Notes: generated by a model from the sequence alone, not told the origin. 64,000 nucleotides of DNA from Massilia sp. TS11 (GCF_022012445.1 NZ_JAKLTS010000014.1:51301-115300); one strand, 5' to 3'; shown: positions 42,155 to 54,277, counted from the stretch's first letter. Program-made: numbers and translations.

Positions 42155-45100
42155 TTGCTGCGCCACCGCCTCGCCGCCTGCTGCACCGCGTGCCTGACTG
42201 CGCTGATCTGCGCCGCCAGTCTGCTGGCGGCCGCGCCGGCGCGTGCGGCGGCCCCGGAGAAGCTGCGCATCCAGCTCAAGTGGCTGCACGAGTGGCAGTT
42301 CGCCGGCTTCTACGCGGCGCTCGAACAAGGCTATTACCGTGAGGCCGGCCTCGATGTCAGTCTGGTCGAGGGCTCCAGCACCGAAGACCCGGCCGCCGAA
42401 GTGCTGCACGGGCGCGCCGAGTACGGCATCTCCAACACCAATCTGCTGATCCAGCGCGCCCAGGGCTTCCCGCTGGTGGTGCTGTCGACGATCTTCCAGC
42501 ATTCGCCGGCGATTCTGCTGGCGCGCAAGGGCGAATCGGCGCGCGCGCTGCGGCGCGGCGCCAGCATCATGATCTTCCCTTACAGCGTGGAGCTGCAGGC
42601 CCTGTTGGCGCGCAACGGCGTGCCCGTCTCGAGCCTGCGCCGCATCGAACATAGCCAGGACCCGGACGATCTCCTGTCCGGCAAGGTCGACCTGATGTCC
42701 TCCTATGTCGGCGCCCTGCCCTACCAGTTCGAAAAGCTGGGCAAGGGCTATGACGCGATCAGCCCGCGCGCCTCCGGCATCGATTTCTATGGCGGCGTGC
42801 TGTTTACCAGCGAGACCGAACTGCGCGAACACCCGGTGCGCGCGGCCGCCGTGCGCGAGGCCACGCTGCGCGGCTGGAAGTATGCGATCAGCCATCCGGA
42901 CGAAATGGTCGATCTGATCCGCGCGCGCTACCCGAACGCGCCCAGCGCCGAACAGCTGCGCTTCGAGGCCGAACGCATGCTGCCCCTGCTCGAAAGCGGT
43001 ATCGTCGAACTGGGCTACTCGAATCCCGAGCGCTGGCGCCAGATCGCCGATGCCTACGCCGAACTAGGCCTGGTGCCGGCCAATTTCAAGCTCGATGGTT
43101 TTCTGTACGAGCCGCCCGAACCGGACAACCGCATGCTGCACGTGGCCCTGGGCCTGGCCACCGTGCTGCTGCTGGCGGCGGCCGTGGTGGCCTGGCGCTT
43201 CGCCCGTCTGAACGCGGCCCTGCGCGCCGAACGCGCGGCCCTGCACGAGACCCAGCAGCGCCTGTCCTCGACCGAACACCTGCACGGCTTCGTGCTCGAA
43301 AGCTCGGGCGAGGGCATCTGGCAGTGGACGCGCGGAGCGGCCGAACTGGTGCTGTCGCCGCGCTACCAGCAGATCCTCGGCTACAACGAGGGGGAACTGG
43401 TGCTGCGCGCCGACGACTGGCTGCTGCATGTGCACCCCGAAGACCAGGCGCGCGTGAAGGGCGAAGTCGACGCCTTCCTGCAGCCGGGCAGCCAGGGCGC
43501 CGCGCGCCGCTTTGAAAGCGAACTGCGGATGGTCTGCCGCAACGGCAGCTGGCGCTGGGTGCTGGTGCGCGGCATGGTGCTGCGGCTCGACCCCGACGGG
43601 CGCATGCGCCAGCTGGCCGGCACCCTGTCCGACATCAGCCACCGCAAACAGGCCGAGGAAGACCGTATCCGCGCCGTGCTCGAAGCCTCGCCCGAGGCGA
43701 TGCTGGTGATCGACGCCGAGGGCCGCATCCGCTACGCCAACCAGCATTGTGCGCGCAGCTTCGGCTACCGCCTGACGGACCTGAGCGGCATGCTGGCCAC
43801 GCGCCTGGCGCCCGGCATCCAGGCCGTGGCCCATCCGAACCAGGCGGTGACGGCCTACCGGCGCGACGGCCGGCCCTTCCCGGCCGAGATCAACCACACC
43901 CCGCTGATGGTGCAGGAGCAGCCGATGACGATCGTCTCGCTGCGCGACACCAGCGAGCGCCAGCGCAGCGAGGAAGCCCTGCGCGCCAGCGCCGAGCGCT
44001 ACCGGCGCATCGTGGAGACGGCGGCCGAGGGCATCTGGATCACCGATGCCGCCGGCCTGACCGCCTTCAGCAACCCGCGCCTGGCGCAGATGCTCGGACA
44101 CGAGGAAGTGGCCATGCAGGGCAAGCCGATGGCCGACTACATCGACCCCGACGACGCCGACGCCCTGCAGGCCTATCTGGCCGCGCGCGCCGAGGCCGGG
44201 CCGGGCCAGGCCGACTTCCGCTTCCGCCACAGCGACGGCAGCGTGCTGTGGGCCCAGGTGTCGACCGCACCGATCGTCGAGCACGGCCGCTTCACCGGAA
44301 ATCTGTCGATGCTGACCGATGTCAGCAGCCGGCGCGCGGCCGAACAGCGCCTGCAGGAGATCATCCAGATGCTGCCGATCGGCCTGTTCATCAAGGAGCC
44401 GGGCGGGCGCGTGGTGCTGATGAACTCCGCCTGCGAGCAGCAGCTCGGGGTGCGCATGGAAGACCTGAACCGCGACGCCCCCAGCCGCCTGACGCCGGCC
44501 CAGATCGCGGCCCTGCGCCGGCGCGACCAGCAGGCCTTCGAGGAGCGCCGCCTGATCGACTACACCGAGACCCTGCACCAGCCCGAGCTGGGCCAGGACC
44601 TGTATCTGCGCACCCTGAAAAAGCCGGTGTTCAATGCGCGCGGCGAGCCCGAATACCTGATCTGCATGACCATCGATATCACGGCCGCGCGCCGGGTCGA
44701 GCGCGAGCTGCGCGAACTGAACGAACACCTGGAGGAGCGCGTCCAGCAGCGCACCGAGCAGCTCGACCTGGCCAAGCAGGTGGCCGAGGAGGCGTCCAAG
44801 GCCAAGGGCCAGTTCCTGGCCAATATGAGCCACGAGATCCGCACGCCGATGAACGGGGTGATCGGCATGGCCTACCTGGCCCTGAAGACCGAGCTCAATC
44901 CGCGCCAGCGCGACTATCTGGAGAAGATCCGCTTCGCCGGCGAACACCTGCTCGGCATCATCGACGATATTCTCGACTTCTCGAAGATCGAAGCCGGCCG
45001 GCTGGAGATCGAACGCATCGTGTTCTCGCTCGACCATGTGCTGCAGACCCTGAGCACGGTGGTCGCCTCCAAGGCACAGAGCAAGAACCTGGCGCTCGAC

Positions 45101-46363
45101 TTCGAGGTCGGCCCCGGCCTGCCGCCGCTGATGGTCGGCGATCCGCTGCGCCTCGGCCAGGTGCTGATCAACTACACGAATAACGCCATCAAGTTCAGCG
45201 AACACGGCAAGATCAGCGTGCGCATCCACCTGCTGGAAGAGAGCGCCAGCGACTGCCTGCTGCGCTTTGAAGTGCTGGACAACGGCATCGGCCTGACGCC
45301 CGAACAGCAGGCGCGCCTGTTCCAGTCCTTCGAACAGGCCGACACCTCGACCACGCGCGCTTACGGCGGCACCGGCCTCGGGCTGGCCATCTGCAAGCAA
45401 CTGGCCCAGCTGATGCAGGGCGAGGTCGGGGTCGACTCGATGCCCGGCTATGGCAGCTGCTTCTGGTTCACGGCGCGGGTCGGCAAGGCGGCCGCCCATG
45501 CCAGCGCGGCTCTGCCGCCGGCCGCCGCGCCCCTGCCCGAACAGAGCGCGGCCGTGCGCGCCGCGATGCAGGGCGCGCGCATCCTGCTGGTGGAGGACAA
45601 TGCCTTCAACCAGCAGATCGCGCTCGAGATGCTGGAGGAAGCCGGGGCCACCGTGGTGCTGGCCAATAATGGGGTGGAGGCGCTCGACCTGCTGCGCCAG
45701 GCCCAGTTCGACTGCGTGCTGATGGACATGCAGATGCCCATCATGGACGGGCTCGAAGCGACGCGCCGCATCCGCGCCGACGCCAGCCTGGCCGGCCTGC
45801 GCGTGCTGGCCATGACGGCCACCGCCACCCTCGACGACCGGGCGCGCTGCCTGGCGGCCGGCATGGACGACTTCATCACCAAGCCGGTCCAGCCGACCTC
45901 GCTGTGCGAAACGGTGGCGCGCTGGCTGCCCCAGCGCAGCCCGAGCCCGGCGCCGGCCGCGCCCGCGCGCAGCGCCACGCCCTTCCATGCGCTGGTCGGC
46001 GACCCGGCCATCATCGACCTGTCCGTGCTGGGCAAGCTGCTCAACTACAACCAGGACAAGATCCGCAAATTCGCCTTCAAGTTCCTGCAGTCGACCCAGG
46101 AAGGCTTCAGCGACATGGAACGCGCGCTGGCCGCCGGCGACATCCAGCAATGCCGCGAACTGGGCCACCGCATCAAGTCGGCCGCGCGCACCGTGGGCGC
46201 GCTCGGCATGGCCGAACTGTGCTACCAGATGGAGAAGCTGGCGCGCGCCAGCGCGGAGGAGGAGGCGGCCGCCGCCCAGGCCATTCTGGCCCAGCTGTGG
46301 CCCCTGCTCGAGCAGGTGACGGCCCAGATCATGCAGCACACGACCTTCGCCAGCGAAGACTGA
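42155..46363 (+). CDS. Hybrid histidine kinase with NMT1-like sensor, PAS, REC and HPt domains
   Basis: The 1402-residue protein starts with a signal sequence and a periplasmic NMT1/THI5-like binding domain ([20 protein letters not shown] onward, about 30-320). One membrane helix follows (about 329-348), then four PAS-like domains (about 370-860). The HisKA helix has His893 in [12 protein letters not shown], the ATPase has [10 protein letters not shown] and GTGLGLAI, the receiver has Asp1191 in [11 protein letters not shown] and the C-terminal HPt has His1338 in LGHRIKSAA. All phosphorelay residues are present. TTG 42155 was chosen because AGGGAGGG precedes it and it opens the signal sequence. 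The ligand may be a pyrimidine-like or small organic compound; this is only suggested by the family. Confidence 0.85.
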   Translation: MLRHRLAACCTACLTALICAASLLAAAPARAAAPEKLRIQLKWLHEWQFAGFYAALEQGYYREAGLDVSLVEGSSTEDPAAEVLHGRAEYGISNTNLLIQRAQGFPLVVLSTIFQHSPAILLARKGESARALRRGASIMIFPYSVELQALLARNGVPVSSLRRIEHSQDPDDLLSGKVDLMSSYVGALPYQFEKLGKGYDAISPRASGIDFYGGVLFTSETELREHPVRAAAVREATLRGWKYAISHPDEMVDLIRARYPNAPSAEQLRFEAERMLPLLESGIVELGYSNPERWRQIADAYAELGLVPANFKLDGFLYEPPEPDNRMLHVALGLATVLLLAAAVVAWRFARLNAALRAERAALHETQQRLSSTEHLHGFVLESSGEGIWQWTRGAAELVLSPRYQQILGYNEGELVLRADDWLLHVHPEDQARVKGEVDAFLQPGSQGAARRFESELRMVCRNGSWRWVLVRGMVLRLDPDGRMRQLAGTLSDISHRKQAEEDRIRAVLEASPEAMLVIDAEGRIRYANQHCARSFGYRLTDLSGMLATRLAPGIQAVAHPNQAVTAYRRDGRPFPAEINHTPLMVQEQPMTIVSLRDTSERQRSEEALRASAERYRRIVETAAEGIWITDAAGLTAFSNPRLAQMLGHEEVAMQGKPMADYIDPDDADALQAYLAARAEAGPGQADFRFRHSDGSVLWAQVSTAPIVEHGRFTGNLSMLTDVSSRRAAEQRLQEIIQMLPIGLFIKEPGGRVVLMNSACEQQLGVRMEDLNRDAPSRLTPAQIAALRRRDQQAFEERRLIDYTETLHQPELGQDLYLRTLKKPVFNARGEPEYLICMTIDITAARRVERELRELNEHLEERVQQRTEQLDLAKQVAEEASKAKGQFLANMSHEIRTPMNGVIGMAYLALKTELNPRQRDYLEKIRFAGEHLLGIIDDILDFSKIEAGRLEIERIVFSLDHVLQTLSTVVASKAQSKNLALDFEVGPGLPPLMVGDPLRLGQVLINYTNNAIKFSEHGKISVRIHLLEESASDCLLRFEVLDNGIGLTPEQQARLFQSFEQADTSTTRAYGGTGLGLAICKQLAQLMQGEVGVDSMPGYGSCFWFTARVGKAAAHASAALPPAAAPLPEQSAAVRAAMQGARILLVEDNAFNQQIALEMLEEAGATVVLANNGVEALDLLRQAQFDCVLMDMQMPIMDGLEATRRIRADASLAGLRVLAMTATATLDDRARCLAAGMDDFITKPVQPTSLCETVARWLPQRSPSPAPAAPARSATPFHALVGDPAIIDLSVLGKLLNYNQDKIRKFAFKFLQSTQEGFSDMERALAAGDIQQCRELGHRIKSAARTVGALGMAELCYQMEKLARASAEEEAAAAQAILAQLWPLLEQVTAQIMQHTTFASED

Positions 46364-46407
46364 GCCTGCCGCTATAATAGGCCGATCATCAGACCTGAGG
46401 ACCCGCC

Positions 46408-46776
46408 ATGACGCCGCAAAGCGTGATGTTGCTCGACGACGATCCCTTCACGCTCGCACTGCTGCAGGACATGTTCAGCGAACTGGGCGGCTATAGTGTG
46501 GCGACCGAATCGGATGCGCGCCGCGCCCTGGCCACGCTGCGCGCCCAGGCTCCCGATGTGCTCGTTTGCGACCTGTCGATGCCCGATATGGACGGCATCG
46601 AATTCCTGCAGGCGGCTGCCGAAAGCCAGTACCGCGGCCGCGTGCTGCTGCTGTCCGGGGTCGACGCCGGGGTGCGCCGCGCGGCCGAACGGCTGGCGCG
46701 CGCCCAGGGCCTGCGCCTGGTCGGCGCCTTCTGCAAACCGCTCGGTCTGGAGGAGTTGAAAGCCGCGCTGGCCTGA
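46408..46776 (+). CDS. Single-domain response regulator
   Basis: The 122-residue protein is one receiver domain: acidic pocket in MLLDDDPF, phospho-acceptor Asp55 in VCDLSMPDMDG, and the conserved Lys in FCKPLG. No output domain follows, so it should signal by protein contact, like CheY-type regulators, or act as a phosphate relay. It lies 44 bases after the hybrid kinase on the same strand and is the likely partner of its HPt domain. Preceded by TGAGGA before ATG 46408. Confidence 0.87.
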   Translation: MTPQSVMLLDDDPFTLALLQDMFSELGGYSVATESDARRALATLRAQAPDVLVCDLSMPDMDGIEFLQAAAESQYRGRVLLLSGVDAGVRRAAERLARAQGLRLVGAFCKPLGLEELKAALA

Positions 46777-46954
46777 GCATATGCATACCTTGCAGCAAAA
46801 ACGGCACAAGCGAAAAAAATCATGTATGATGCGCCCTTAATCCCGCCTGCCGTCCTCGTTGTATCCCCCTGAAACTTGAGTTTTTAGAAAACGGCATGAT
46901 CTGTGGCCTGTTGCCCGGACCCAGGCGCTTTCCCACTGACCCAAAGAGAACACA

Positions 46955-47281
46955 ATGAGCGAACACATCAAACACATTTCCGACCAGTCGTTCGAGACCG
47001 ACGTGCTCAAATCGGACCGCCCCGTGCTGGTCGATTTCTGGGCCGAATGGTGCGGTCCCTGCAAGGCGATCGCCCCGATCCTCGAAGAAGTGGCCAAGGA
47101 ATATGATGGCAAGCTGACCGTCGCCAAGATGGATGTGGACGCCAACCAGGCCGTGCCGGCCAAGTTCGGCATCCGCGGCATCCCGACCCTGATCCTGTTC
47201 AAGAACGGCGCAGCCGCGGCCCAGAAAGTCGGCGCCATGGCCAAGGGCCAGCTGACCGCCTTCATCGACAGCAATATCTGA
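46955..47281 (+). CDS. trxA: Thioredoxin 1
   Basis: The 108-residue protein is a standard cytoplasmic thioredoxin. The active site is Trp32-Cys33-Gly34-Pro35-Cys36 in [12 protein letters not shown], and the cis-Pro loop is [11 protein letters not shown]. It reduces disulfides in many proteins and is itself reduced by thioredoxin reductase. AAAGAGA precedes ATG 46955. It stands upstream of rho in the same direction, a very common arrangement in proteobacteria, with a small hairpin between them. Confidence 0.96.
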   Translation: MSEHIKHISDQSFETDVLKSDRPVLVDFWAEWCGPCKAIAPILEEVAKEYDGKLTVAKMDVDANQAVPAKFGIRGIPTLILFKNGAAAAQKVGAMAKGQLTAFIDSNI

Positions 47282-47290
47282 TTCCGTCCC

Positions 47291-47313
47291 GCGGCCGCCG
47301 TTCGCGCGGCCGC
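47291..47313 (+). terminator. GC-rich hairpin between trxA and rho
   Basis: GCGGCCGC at 47291-47298 can pair with GCGGCCGC at 47306-47313 around a 7-base loop, followed by TTTCCTT. It starts 10 bases after the trxA stop. The T-run is short, so it may only partly terminate or may act in mRNA stability. Confidence 0.45.
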
Positions 47314-47358
47314 TTTCCTTCCCACCTCCCGTGCTGAACCCCTCTGGGGACTGAACAC

Positions 47359-48621
<1,263 letters not shown>

Positions 48622-48640
48622 GCCGTCCGTCCGGTCGAAC

Positions 48641-48681
48641 GGGGCCAGACTCCCAGCATGGGGTCTGGCCCCGATTTTTTT
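48641..48681 (+). terminator. Strong rho-independent terminator after rho
   Basis: GGGGCCAGAC (48641-48650) pairs perfectly with GTCTGGCCCC (48663-48672) around a 12-base loop, followed after GA by seven T (48675-48681). It lies 19 bases past the rho stop codon. Confidence 0.88.
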
Positions 48682-48708
48682 GCGGCCGAGCCGGTTTTCC
48701 GGTATACT
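48680..48708 (+). promoter_or_regulatory. Possible promoter of rpmE2
   Basis: TTGCGG (48680-48685) and TATACT (48703-48708) are spaced 17 bases apart, right after the rho terminator, 104 bases before the rpmE2 start. The -10 hexamer matches the consensus at 5 of 6 positions. Confidence 0.45.
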
Positions 48709-48812
48709 CGCCGGTTCCTGAATTTTTAACCCCTGGCAAGTGGGCGGCAATCGGGTCGAGAAGCAGTAGGACCGACGAAGTGCTGTTTGGCTACCAAACT
48801 GAAGAGGCCATC

Positions 48813-49082
48813 ATGAAAGCTGATATCCATCCGGATTACCGTGAAGTTGTGTTCCACGACCTGTCGTGCGACTTCAAATTCATCACCCGTTCGACCATTC
48901 AGACCAAAGAAACCATCAACTTCGAAGGCAAGGACTACCCGCTGGTGAAGATTGAAGTCTCGGCAGAATCGCACCCCTTCTACACCGGCAAGCACAAGAT
49001 CGTCGACACCGCCGGCCGCGTGGAAAAATTCCGCCAGAAGTTCGGTTCGGTTGGTTCGAAAACCTCGGTCGCTGCTGGCTGA
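48813..49082 (+). CDS. rpmE2: 50S ribosomal protein L31 type B
   Basis: The 89-residue protein is the type B form of L31: [38 protein letters not shown] and [20 protein letters not shown] are family hallmarks. It lacks the CxxC pairs of the zinc-binding form (only one Cys), so it works without zinc and would stay functional when zinc is scarce. The frame opens earlier at 48780, but ATG 48813 preceded by AGAGG gives the standard N-terminus. A terminator follows at 49100-49127. Confidence 0.95.
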   Translation: MKADIHPDYREVVFHDLSCDFKFITRSTIQTKETINFEGKDYPLVKIEVSAESHPFYTGKHKIVDTAGRVEKFRQKFGSVGSKTSVAAG

Positions 49083-49099
49083 TTTTTCGCCGCACCCAC

Positions 49100-49127
49100 A
49101 AAAAAGGCAGCTACGGCTGCCTTTTTT
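49100..49127 (+). terminator. Rho-independent terminator after rpmE2
   Basis: GGCAGC (49106-49111) pairs with GCTGCC (49116-49121) around a TACG tetraloop; six A precede and six T follow (49122-49127), so it can work in both directions. It begins 18 bases after the rpmE2 stop. Confidence 0.88.
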
Positions 49128-49171
49128 CGTTGATACTTGCGTCTTGACTCCACCATAAGATTTTGCCGTCG

Positions 49172-50896
49172 ATGAAGCCTGTCCGCCTGCCCGCAGCCGC
49201 CACCCTGGCCTTGCCCCGCTGGGCGCTGTTCGCACTCGGTTTGCTGTACATCCTGCCCGGTCTGATCGGGCGCGACCCGTGGAAGGCCGACGCCGCCAGC
49301 TTCGGCGTGATGTGGACCATGGCCCAGGGCAGCCTGGCCGACTGGCTGTACCCGAACGTGGCCGGCCTGCCCTTCCACGACGAGGGGCCGCTGGCCTTCT
49401 GGCTGGGCGCCCTGTGCATCAAGCTGTTCGGCTGGCTGCTCGGCGATGTGCATGCCGCGCGCGTGGCCAGCCTCGGCTTTTTCCTCGGCGGCACCGTCTC
49501 GGTCTGGTGTACCGCCTTCTATCTGGGGCGGCGCGCCGAAGTGCAGCCGCTGCGCCTGGCCTTTGGCGGCCAGCCGGAACCGGACGACTACGGCCGCACC
49601 CTGGCCGATACGGCCGTGCTGATCTATCTGGGCTCGCTCGGCCTGCTGCTGCACAGCCACGAAACGAACAGCGTGGCCCTGCAGGTCAGCCTGGTGGCCT
49701 TCTATCTGTACCGCGTGGTGCGCTATGTCGATGCGCCCAGCCTCGGCCATGCGGCCCTGCTCGGCGTGGCGCTCGGCGCGCTGACCCTGAGCCGCGACCT
49801 GGTGCCGGCCGTGCTGCTGATCCTGGCGCTGCTGCTGGCCAGCCAGTATCTGCGCCTGGCGCCGGTACGCACCGCGCGCGACGTCGGCGTGACCATCCTG
49901 GCCGCGGCCGCCGTGGTCGGCCTGTGGGTGGTCCCGAGCCTGCTGCTGCGGCCGTATGGGCGCGGCGTCGAGGATGCCTGGCTGGGTGCGCTGTCGGGCC
50001 AGCTCGGCCTGCCCGGCTGGGCGGCCCTGAAACTGTATGTGCGGGCCGGCATCTGGTTCTTCTGGCCGGCCTGGCCGTTCGCCCTGTGGTGCGCCTGGGC
50101 CTGGCGCCGCCAGCGCCATCTGCTGCACATCGTGCTGCCGCTGGCGGCCGTGCTGGCCCTGTCGGCGCTGGCCATCTGCGACCCCGAACCCGAGCAGAGC
50201 AGCCTGTCGCTGCTGCTGCCGCCGCTGGCCGTGATGGCCGCCTTCGGCCTGCCGACCATGAAGCGCAGCACCATCAATGCGATCGACTGGTTCTCGGTGC
50301 TGGTGCTGTCGATGCTGGCCGGCGTGATCTGGCTGTTCTACATGGGCACGATGACGGGCTGGCCCGCCCAGTTCGCCAAGAACGTGCTCAAGCTGGTGCC
50401 CGGCTTCCATCCGCAGTTCGGCATGCTGGCGTTTGCCGTGGCCGTCATCGCGACCGTCGGCTGGTTCCTGCTCGTGCACTGGCGCATTTCGCGCCGCCCG
50501 CCGGTGCTGTGGCGCGCCGTGGTGCTGTCCTCGGGCGGCCTGATTCTGGTCTGGGTGCTGCTGATGACCCTGTTCCTGCCCGAGATTAACTACAGCCGCA
50601 GCTACGCCCAGGTGGCCGTGCAGATCGCCGCCCGCCTGCCGGCCGATACCGACTGCCTGGAATCGAATGTGGGGCCGGCCCAGCGCGCCAGCTTCGCGTA
50701 TTTCGGGCCGCTGCCTTTCGCCGGCGTCAACCGCGAGCACTGCAATATCCTGCTGCTGCAGGACAGCGTGAAAATCCGCGACGAGCACGAGAACCTGATG
50801 GGCCACGCCCCGCGCGACTGGCGCCTGATCTGGGAAGGACGGCGCCCGTCCGACCGCGACGAGCGCTTCCGCCTGTACCGCCGCGTGGGCGGCTGA
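49172..50896 (+). CDS. ArnT/PMT-like membrane glycosyltransferase
   Basis: The 574-residue protein has about 12 membrane helices and an early acidic loop (IGRDPWKADAASFG and LPFHDEGPLAFW), the layout of GT-C glycosyltransferases of the ArnT/PMT (GT39/83) type. These move sugars from polyprenyl-phosphate carriers onto lipid A or other envelope targets on the outer face of the inner membrane. The C-terminal ~110 residues are soluble and periplasmic. ATG 49172 is used; no good ribosome binding site is seen. Acceptor and sugar are unknown. Converges with the small membrane protein gene, 3 bases apart. Confidence 0.8.
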   Translation: MKPVRLPAAATLALPRWALFALGLLYILPGLIGRDPWKADAASFGVMWTMAQGSLADWLYPNVAGLPFHDEGPLAFWLGALCIKLFGWLLGDVHAARVASLGFFLGGTVSVWCTAFYLGRRAEVQPLRLAFGGQPEPDDYGRTLADTAVLIYLGSLGLLLHSHETNSVALQVSLVAFYLYRVVRYVDAPSLGHAALLGVALGALTLSRDLVPAVLLILALLLASQYLRLAPVRTARDVGVTILAAAAVVGLWVVPSLLLRPYGRGVEDAWLGALSGQLGLPGWAALKLYVRAGIWFFWPAWPFALWCAWAWRRQRHLLHIVLPLAAVLALSALAICDPEPEQSSLSLLLPPLAVMAAFGLPTMKRSTINAIDWFSVLVLSMLAGVIWLFYMGTMTGWPAQFAKNVLKLVPGFHPQFGMLAFAVAVIATVGWFLLVHWRISRRPPVLWRAVVLSSGGLILVWVLLMTLFLPEINYSRSYAQVAVQIAARLPADTDCLESNVGPAQRASFAYFGPLPFAGVNREHCNILLLQDSVKIRDEHENLMGHAPRDWRLIWEGRRPSDRDERFRLYRRVGG

Positions 50897-50899
50897 GGC

Positions 50900-51280
50900 T
50901 TAGCTGCGGCGCGGCCAGGCCGCTGCCAGCAGCAGCAGGCCGGGCACCGTGAACACGAAGGTGAAGCCGGCCTGGGTGAGGGCGAATTCGGCCAGGCCAA
51001 AGGCCGCGTAGCCGGCCCCGATGATGGGCAAAATCTGCGCCGGCGCGCCGCGCCCGCTCGCCTGTGCACGCAGCACCAGGAACACCACCAGCGCCAGCAC
51101 CAGCATCACCATCCCGCCGAACTGCCAGGCCATGTGCAGGCCCTGAATCAGCTCGGGCTGGGCGCCACTGCGCAGCAGCTGCTCACGCATGGCGGGCCAG
51201 CCGGCCAGGCTGTGGGCGACGCTCGAGAGCAGCAGTATCAGGGCGGCGGCATAGCCGCAGACGGACTGGAAGCGGGGCAT
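50900..51280 (-). CDS. Small four-helix membrane protein of unknown function
   Basis: I do not recognise a named family. The 126-residue product has four hydrophobic helices: AALILLLSSVAHS, GGMVMLVLALVVFLVL, ILPIIGAGYAAFGLAEFAL and FVFTVPGLLLLAAAW. The first loop holds polar residues with SGAQPELIQGLHMAWQ. ATG 51280 was chosen over an in-frame start at 51319 because it begins just before the first helix. It lies 41 bases downstream of the chemoreceptor gene on the same strand and may be transcribed with it. Confidence 0.6.
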   Translation of the reverse strand: MPRFQSVCGYAAALILLLSSVAHSLAGWPAMREQLLRSGAQPELIQGLHMAWQFGGMVMLVLALVVFLVLRAQASGRGAPAQILPIIGAGYAAFGLAEFALTQAGFTFVFTVPGLLLLAAAWPRRS

Positions 51281-51321
51281 GGGCCGATCCTTGCTGAAGG
51301 AAAGGCCCCAGCTTCCCACAT

Positions 51322-53340
51322 TCAGGCCGCGTGGCGCAAGCGCGGACGTTGCGGCAGGGTGTGCACTTCGGCCAGCGCCGGCCCATGGGCCAGACGGAAC
51401 ACGCTGACCGTATGGGCCAACTGGGCCGCCTGGTCTGCCAGCGCCTGGGCCGCCGTGGTGGCCTCCTCCACCAGCACGGCATTGCGCTGGGTGCTGTGGT
51501 CCATTTCGCTGACCGCCTGATTGACCTGCTCGATCCCGGCGCTCTGCTCCGCGCTGGCCAGCTGGATCTCGCCCATGAAGCGCGCCACGCGCTGCACGGC
51601 ATCGACGATGTCATGCATCGTGTGGCCGGCTTCGGCCACCTGCGCATTGCCCGATTCGACCTGGCTCACCGAGTCCTGGATCAGGTCCTTGATCTCGCGC
51701 GCGGCGCCGGCCGAGCGCTGGGCCAGGGCGCGCACTTCGCTCGCCACCACCGCAAAGCCGCGTCCCGCCTCGCCGGCGCGCGCCGCCTCCACCGCCGCAT
51801 TGAGGGCAAGGATATTGGTCTGGAAGGCGATGCCGTCGATGACGCCGATGATATCGGCGATGCGTTCGGCCGAGGCCTTGATGCCGGCCATGGTCGCAAC
51901 CACGCCGCCGACCACCTCGCCGCCATGGCGCGCCACCTGCTCCGCATTGGCAGCCAGGTTGCTGGCTTCGCGCGCGTGCTCGGCGTTCTGGCGCACGGTG
52001 GTGGTCAGTTCCACCATCGAGGCCGCCGTCTCTTCGAGCGCGCTGGCCTGCGCTTCGGTGCGCGCCTGCAGGTCGCGGTTACCCGATTCGATCTGGCGCG
52101 CGGCCGCTTCGATCGTCACCGTCCCCTGACGCACATCGCCGACGATGCGCGCCAGGCCCGCGTTCATCTCCGCCATAGCCGCCAGCAGCTGGCCGGTTTC
52201 GTCGGCCCGCTCCACCTTGATCTCGCTCGACAGGTCGCCCGCCGCCACGGTACGCGCCACTTCCACCGCGCGCGCCAGCGGCTGGCCAACCAGACGGCGC
52301 GCCAGCGGCACCAGCAAGGCCGCCACCGCCACCACAAACACCAGGCCGATGAGCGCGATGCGGTTGCGCAGCGCGACCGCCGGCGCCGTGATTTCATCGA
52401 CCACCGTGTCACCCGCAACCACCATATCCCAGCTGGGGATGAAGTTGAAGGACACCAGGTGGGCGCGCACCACCCCGTCCGCATCGGCGAGGCGGTAGCG
52501 CAGGCTGCCATTGCGCTGCTGGAGGATGTTGGCGATATAGGGCTGGCCGTCGGCATCGCGCGCGCCCAGCAGATTGCTGCCCTCGCCGCTGCGGCTGATC
52601 AGCAGCTTGCCGCGCTCGGCCCCAGCGCGCGCGTCGAGCGCGAAGAAGCCGCCCGTCTCGCCCAGGCGCTGCGCCTTGACGCGCTCCTTCAGGGTCTGCA
52701 TGGCGTCGCTGAAGCCCTTGCCGACATACAGAATGCCGATCACGCGGCCCGCATCATCCTTGATCGGCTGGTACTCCGTCATGTAGACGCCGCCGAACAG
52801 GTAGGCCGGGCCGGTATAGCTGTCGCCGGCCAGCAGGCGTGGATAGGCGGGGTGGGCGTGGTCGAGCGGCGTGCCGACGGCGCGGCTGCCGTCCTCTTTT
52901 TTGTGTGAGGTGCTGATGCGGATGAAGTCATCCCCGCGTCGCACGAACACGGTGGCGTGCACGCCGGTCAGCTGCATGAAGCGGTCGGGGATGGCGAAGT
53001 CATTGTTCACCGGGCTGGTGCTGTGCAGGAGCACCGGCACGCTTTGCGCGCCGACCTGCATGCTGCGCTGGCTGTCCAGGGTCAGCCCGCCAGGGAAGAA
53101 GCTGGCGAACACCCGGCCATAGGTGGCGACCTGTTTGCGCAGGTCGGTATCGACGATGTCGATGGTGGTCGCCAGCAGATGGGTCTTGTCGCTCACCTCG
53201 CGCTGGGCGTCGCGCTCAGCCTGCTGGGTGGTCCAGTGGCCGATCAGCACGACCAGCAGTAACACGCCGAGGCTGACGAGGCCGAACACGGCCAGCGCCA
53301 GCTTGGCACCGATATTGGTATTTCGAAAACGCAGGAACAC
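51322..53340 (-). CDS. Methyl-accepting chemotaxis protein with Cache sensor
   Basis: The 672-residue chemoreceptor has a first membrane helix (residues about 13-35), a periplasmic Cache3/Cache2-like region (about 40-310, with [19 protein letters not shown]), a second membrane helix (about 328-348), a HAMP segment and a long cytoplasmic coiled coil. The signalling tip is [18 protein letters not shown] followed by [19 protein letters not shown], as in all MCPs. It should pass ligand information to CheA/CheW. GTG 53340 is the start, with AAAGGAG 9 bases upstream. The C-terminus has no CheR-tethering pentapeptide. Ligand unknown; Cache receptors often sense small organic acids or amino acids. 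Confidence 0.9.
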   Translation of the reverse strand: MFLRFRNTNIGAKLALAVFGLVSLGVLLLVVLIGHWTTQQAERDAQREVSDKTHLLATTIDIVDTDLRKQVATYGRVFASFFPGGLTLDSQRSMQVGAQSVPVLLHSTSPVNNDFAIPDRFMQLTGVHATVFVRRGDDFIRISTSHKKEDGSRAVGTPLDHAHPAYPRLLAGDSYTGPAYLFGGVYMTEYQPIKDDAGRVIGILYVGKGFSDAMQTLKERVKAQRLGETGGFFALDARAGAERGKLLISRSGEGSNLLGARDADGQPYIANILQQRNGSLRYRLADADGVVRAHLVSFNFIPSWDMVVAGDTVVDEITAPAVALRNRIALIGLVFVVAVAALLVPLARRLVGQPLARAVEVARTVAAGDLSSEIKVERADETGQLLAAMAEMNAGLARIVGDVRQGTVTIEAAARQIESGNRDLQARTEAQASALEETAASMVELTTTVRQNAEHAREASNLAANAEQVARHGGEVVGGVVATMAGIKASAERIADIIGVIDGIAFQTNILALNAAVEAARAGEAGRGFAVVASEVRALAQRSAGAAREIKDLIQDSVSQVESGNAQVAEAGHTMHDIVDAVQRVARFMGEIQLASAEQSAGIEQVNQAVSEMDHSTQRNAVLVEEATTAAQALADQAAQLAHTVSVFRLAHGPALAEVHTLPQRPRLRHAA

Positions 53341-53555
53341 GGGGCACTCCTTTCAACAATATTGCTTGGTCAAGCCAGCCGGCCCAAGCTGACAGCCCCC
53401 TGCATGGGCCTGTCTATTTTTGCCAATTGGAAAAACGAAAGTGTACGCCCGCGACTTTGGTAAATGAACAATTACAATTGATTTAGATCAACATTGGCCG
53501 GAATTCCCCTGCCTTGCCCGATTCTGGCAAATCAGTGATAATGCGGCTCCCTCCT

Positions 53556-53640
53556 GCCCGAGTGGTGAAATTGGTAGACGCAGCGGACTCAAAATCCGCC
53601 GCCGCAAGGCGTGCCGGTTCGATTCCGGCCTCGGGCACCA
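53556..53640 (+). tRNA. tRNA-Leu(CAA)
   Basis: The 85-base sequence folds as a class II tRNA. Acceptor arms GCCCGAG (53556-53562) and CTCGGGC (53630-53636) pair, the D arm has GGTAGACGCAG, the anticodon stem GCGGA/TCCGC encloses the loop CTCAAAA with anticodon CAA at 53590-53592, a long variable arm follows, and the T loop is GGTTCGATTCC. The CCA end is encoded. It reads UUG codons as leucine. Confidence 0.95.
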
Positions 53641-53860
53641 TCCTCCTTGTATCGGCATCCCCAGCACCAATCCCCAAGGACTACTCGGCTGTTACTCAGC
53701 TAAGTTTGCCGCCCGGATTGGGTGTGTGCTAAATTGCTTTAACTATTTGCCATTCTTTTCGACGATCTGGGGCTCGTGTTCAGAGGTGCGACTGGAATGT
53801 GCCCCCCTCCACCAGCGCAAATAACGCTCATCCATTCCCAGCCCTAACACACTGCCCCTT

Positions 53861-54271
53861 GTGAAAACGATCGACATTGACGCCGTCGGAAAGGTGATGG
53901 TTGAAGACCGCGGCGAGCACCACATGGGCGCGTCGACCATTGTCGTGTCGTTGCCGTTTGAACTCGATGGCCAGCGCGAATTCTTCACGACGAATGGCAA
54001 AGCCGTCTACGCGGACGCCACGCGATCGCTGTTCATTCACGATGCCTGCATGGTGCTGCACATCCGGCTCGACGATTTCTCGGTGACGAACTGGATGCCT
54101 GAGCAAGGTCTGCTCATCGAGTCCATCACTCCTCGCGACGATGGGCTTTTGGTGAAGATCTACGAGGCCAGGTCGCCCAGAAACGGGCGCGACCTCTGCG
54201 TTGGATTGCAGGAATTTCTGGCTGGGTATGGCAAAGTGAGAAACGCCAGATTCCCAAGCGCTTATCCCTAG
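53861..54271 (+). CDS. Hypothetical protein of unknown family
   Basis: I do not recognise this 136-residue protein. It has alternating strands (for example STIVVSLPFELDGQREFFT and GLLVKIYEARSPRNG), no signal peptide and no membrane helix, so it should be cytoplasmic. The start is GTG 53861 without a clear ribosome binding site. Codon use looks like a real gene, but its third-base GC is lower than that of neighbours such as the chemoreceptor, and it follows a tRNA gene. The next gene begins 6 bases after its stop, suggesting an operon. The long frame on the opposite strand is taken as a shadow. Confidence 0.5.
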   Translation: MKTIDIDAVGKVMVEDRGEHHMGASTIVVSLPFELDGQREFFTTNGKAVYADATRSLFIHDACMVLHIRLDDFSVTNWMPEQGLLIESITPRDDGLLVKIYEARSPRNGRDLCVGLQEFLAGYGKVRNARFPSAYP

Positions 54272-54277
54272 GACCCC

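Noticed and set aside
40199..42895. Long - strand frame continuing upstream of the 2OG oxygenase gene
   Set aside because: It covers ada in another frame and lies opposite hutC and the sensor kinase, with no recognisable domains. Only 39521-40198 is supported.
43064..46339. Open - strand frame of about 1090 codons opposite the hybrid kinase
   Set aside because: Its translation is rich in His, Gln, Gly and Arg and has no domain, while the + strand carries a full set of kinase motifs.
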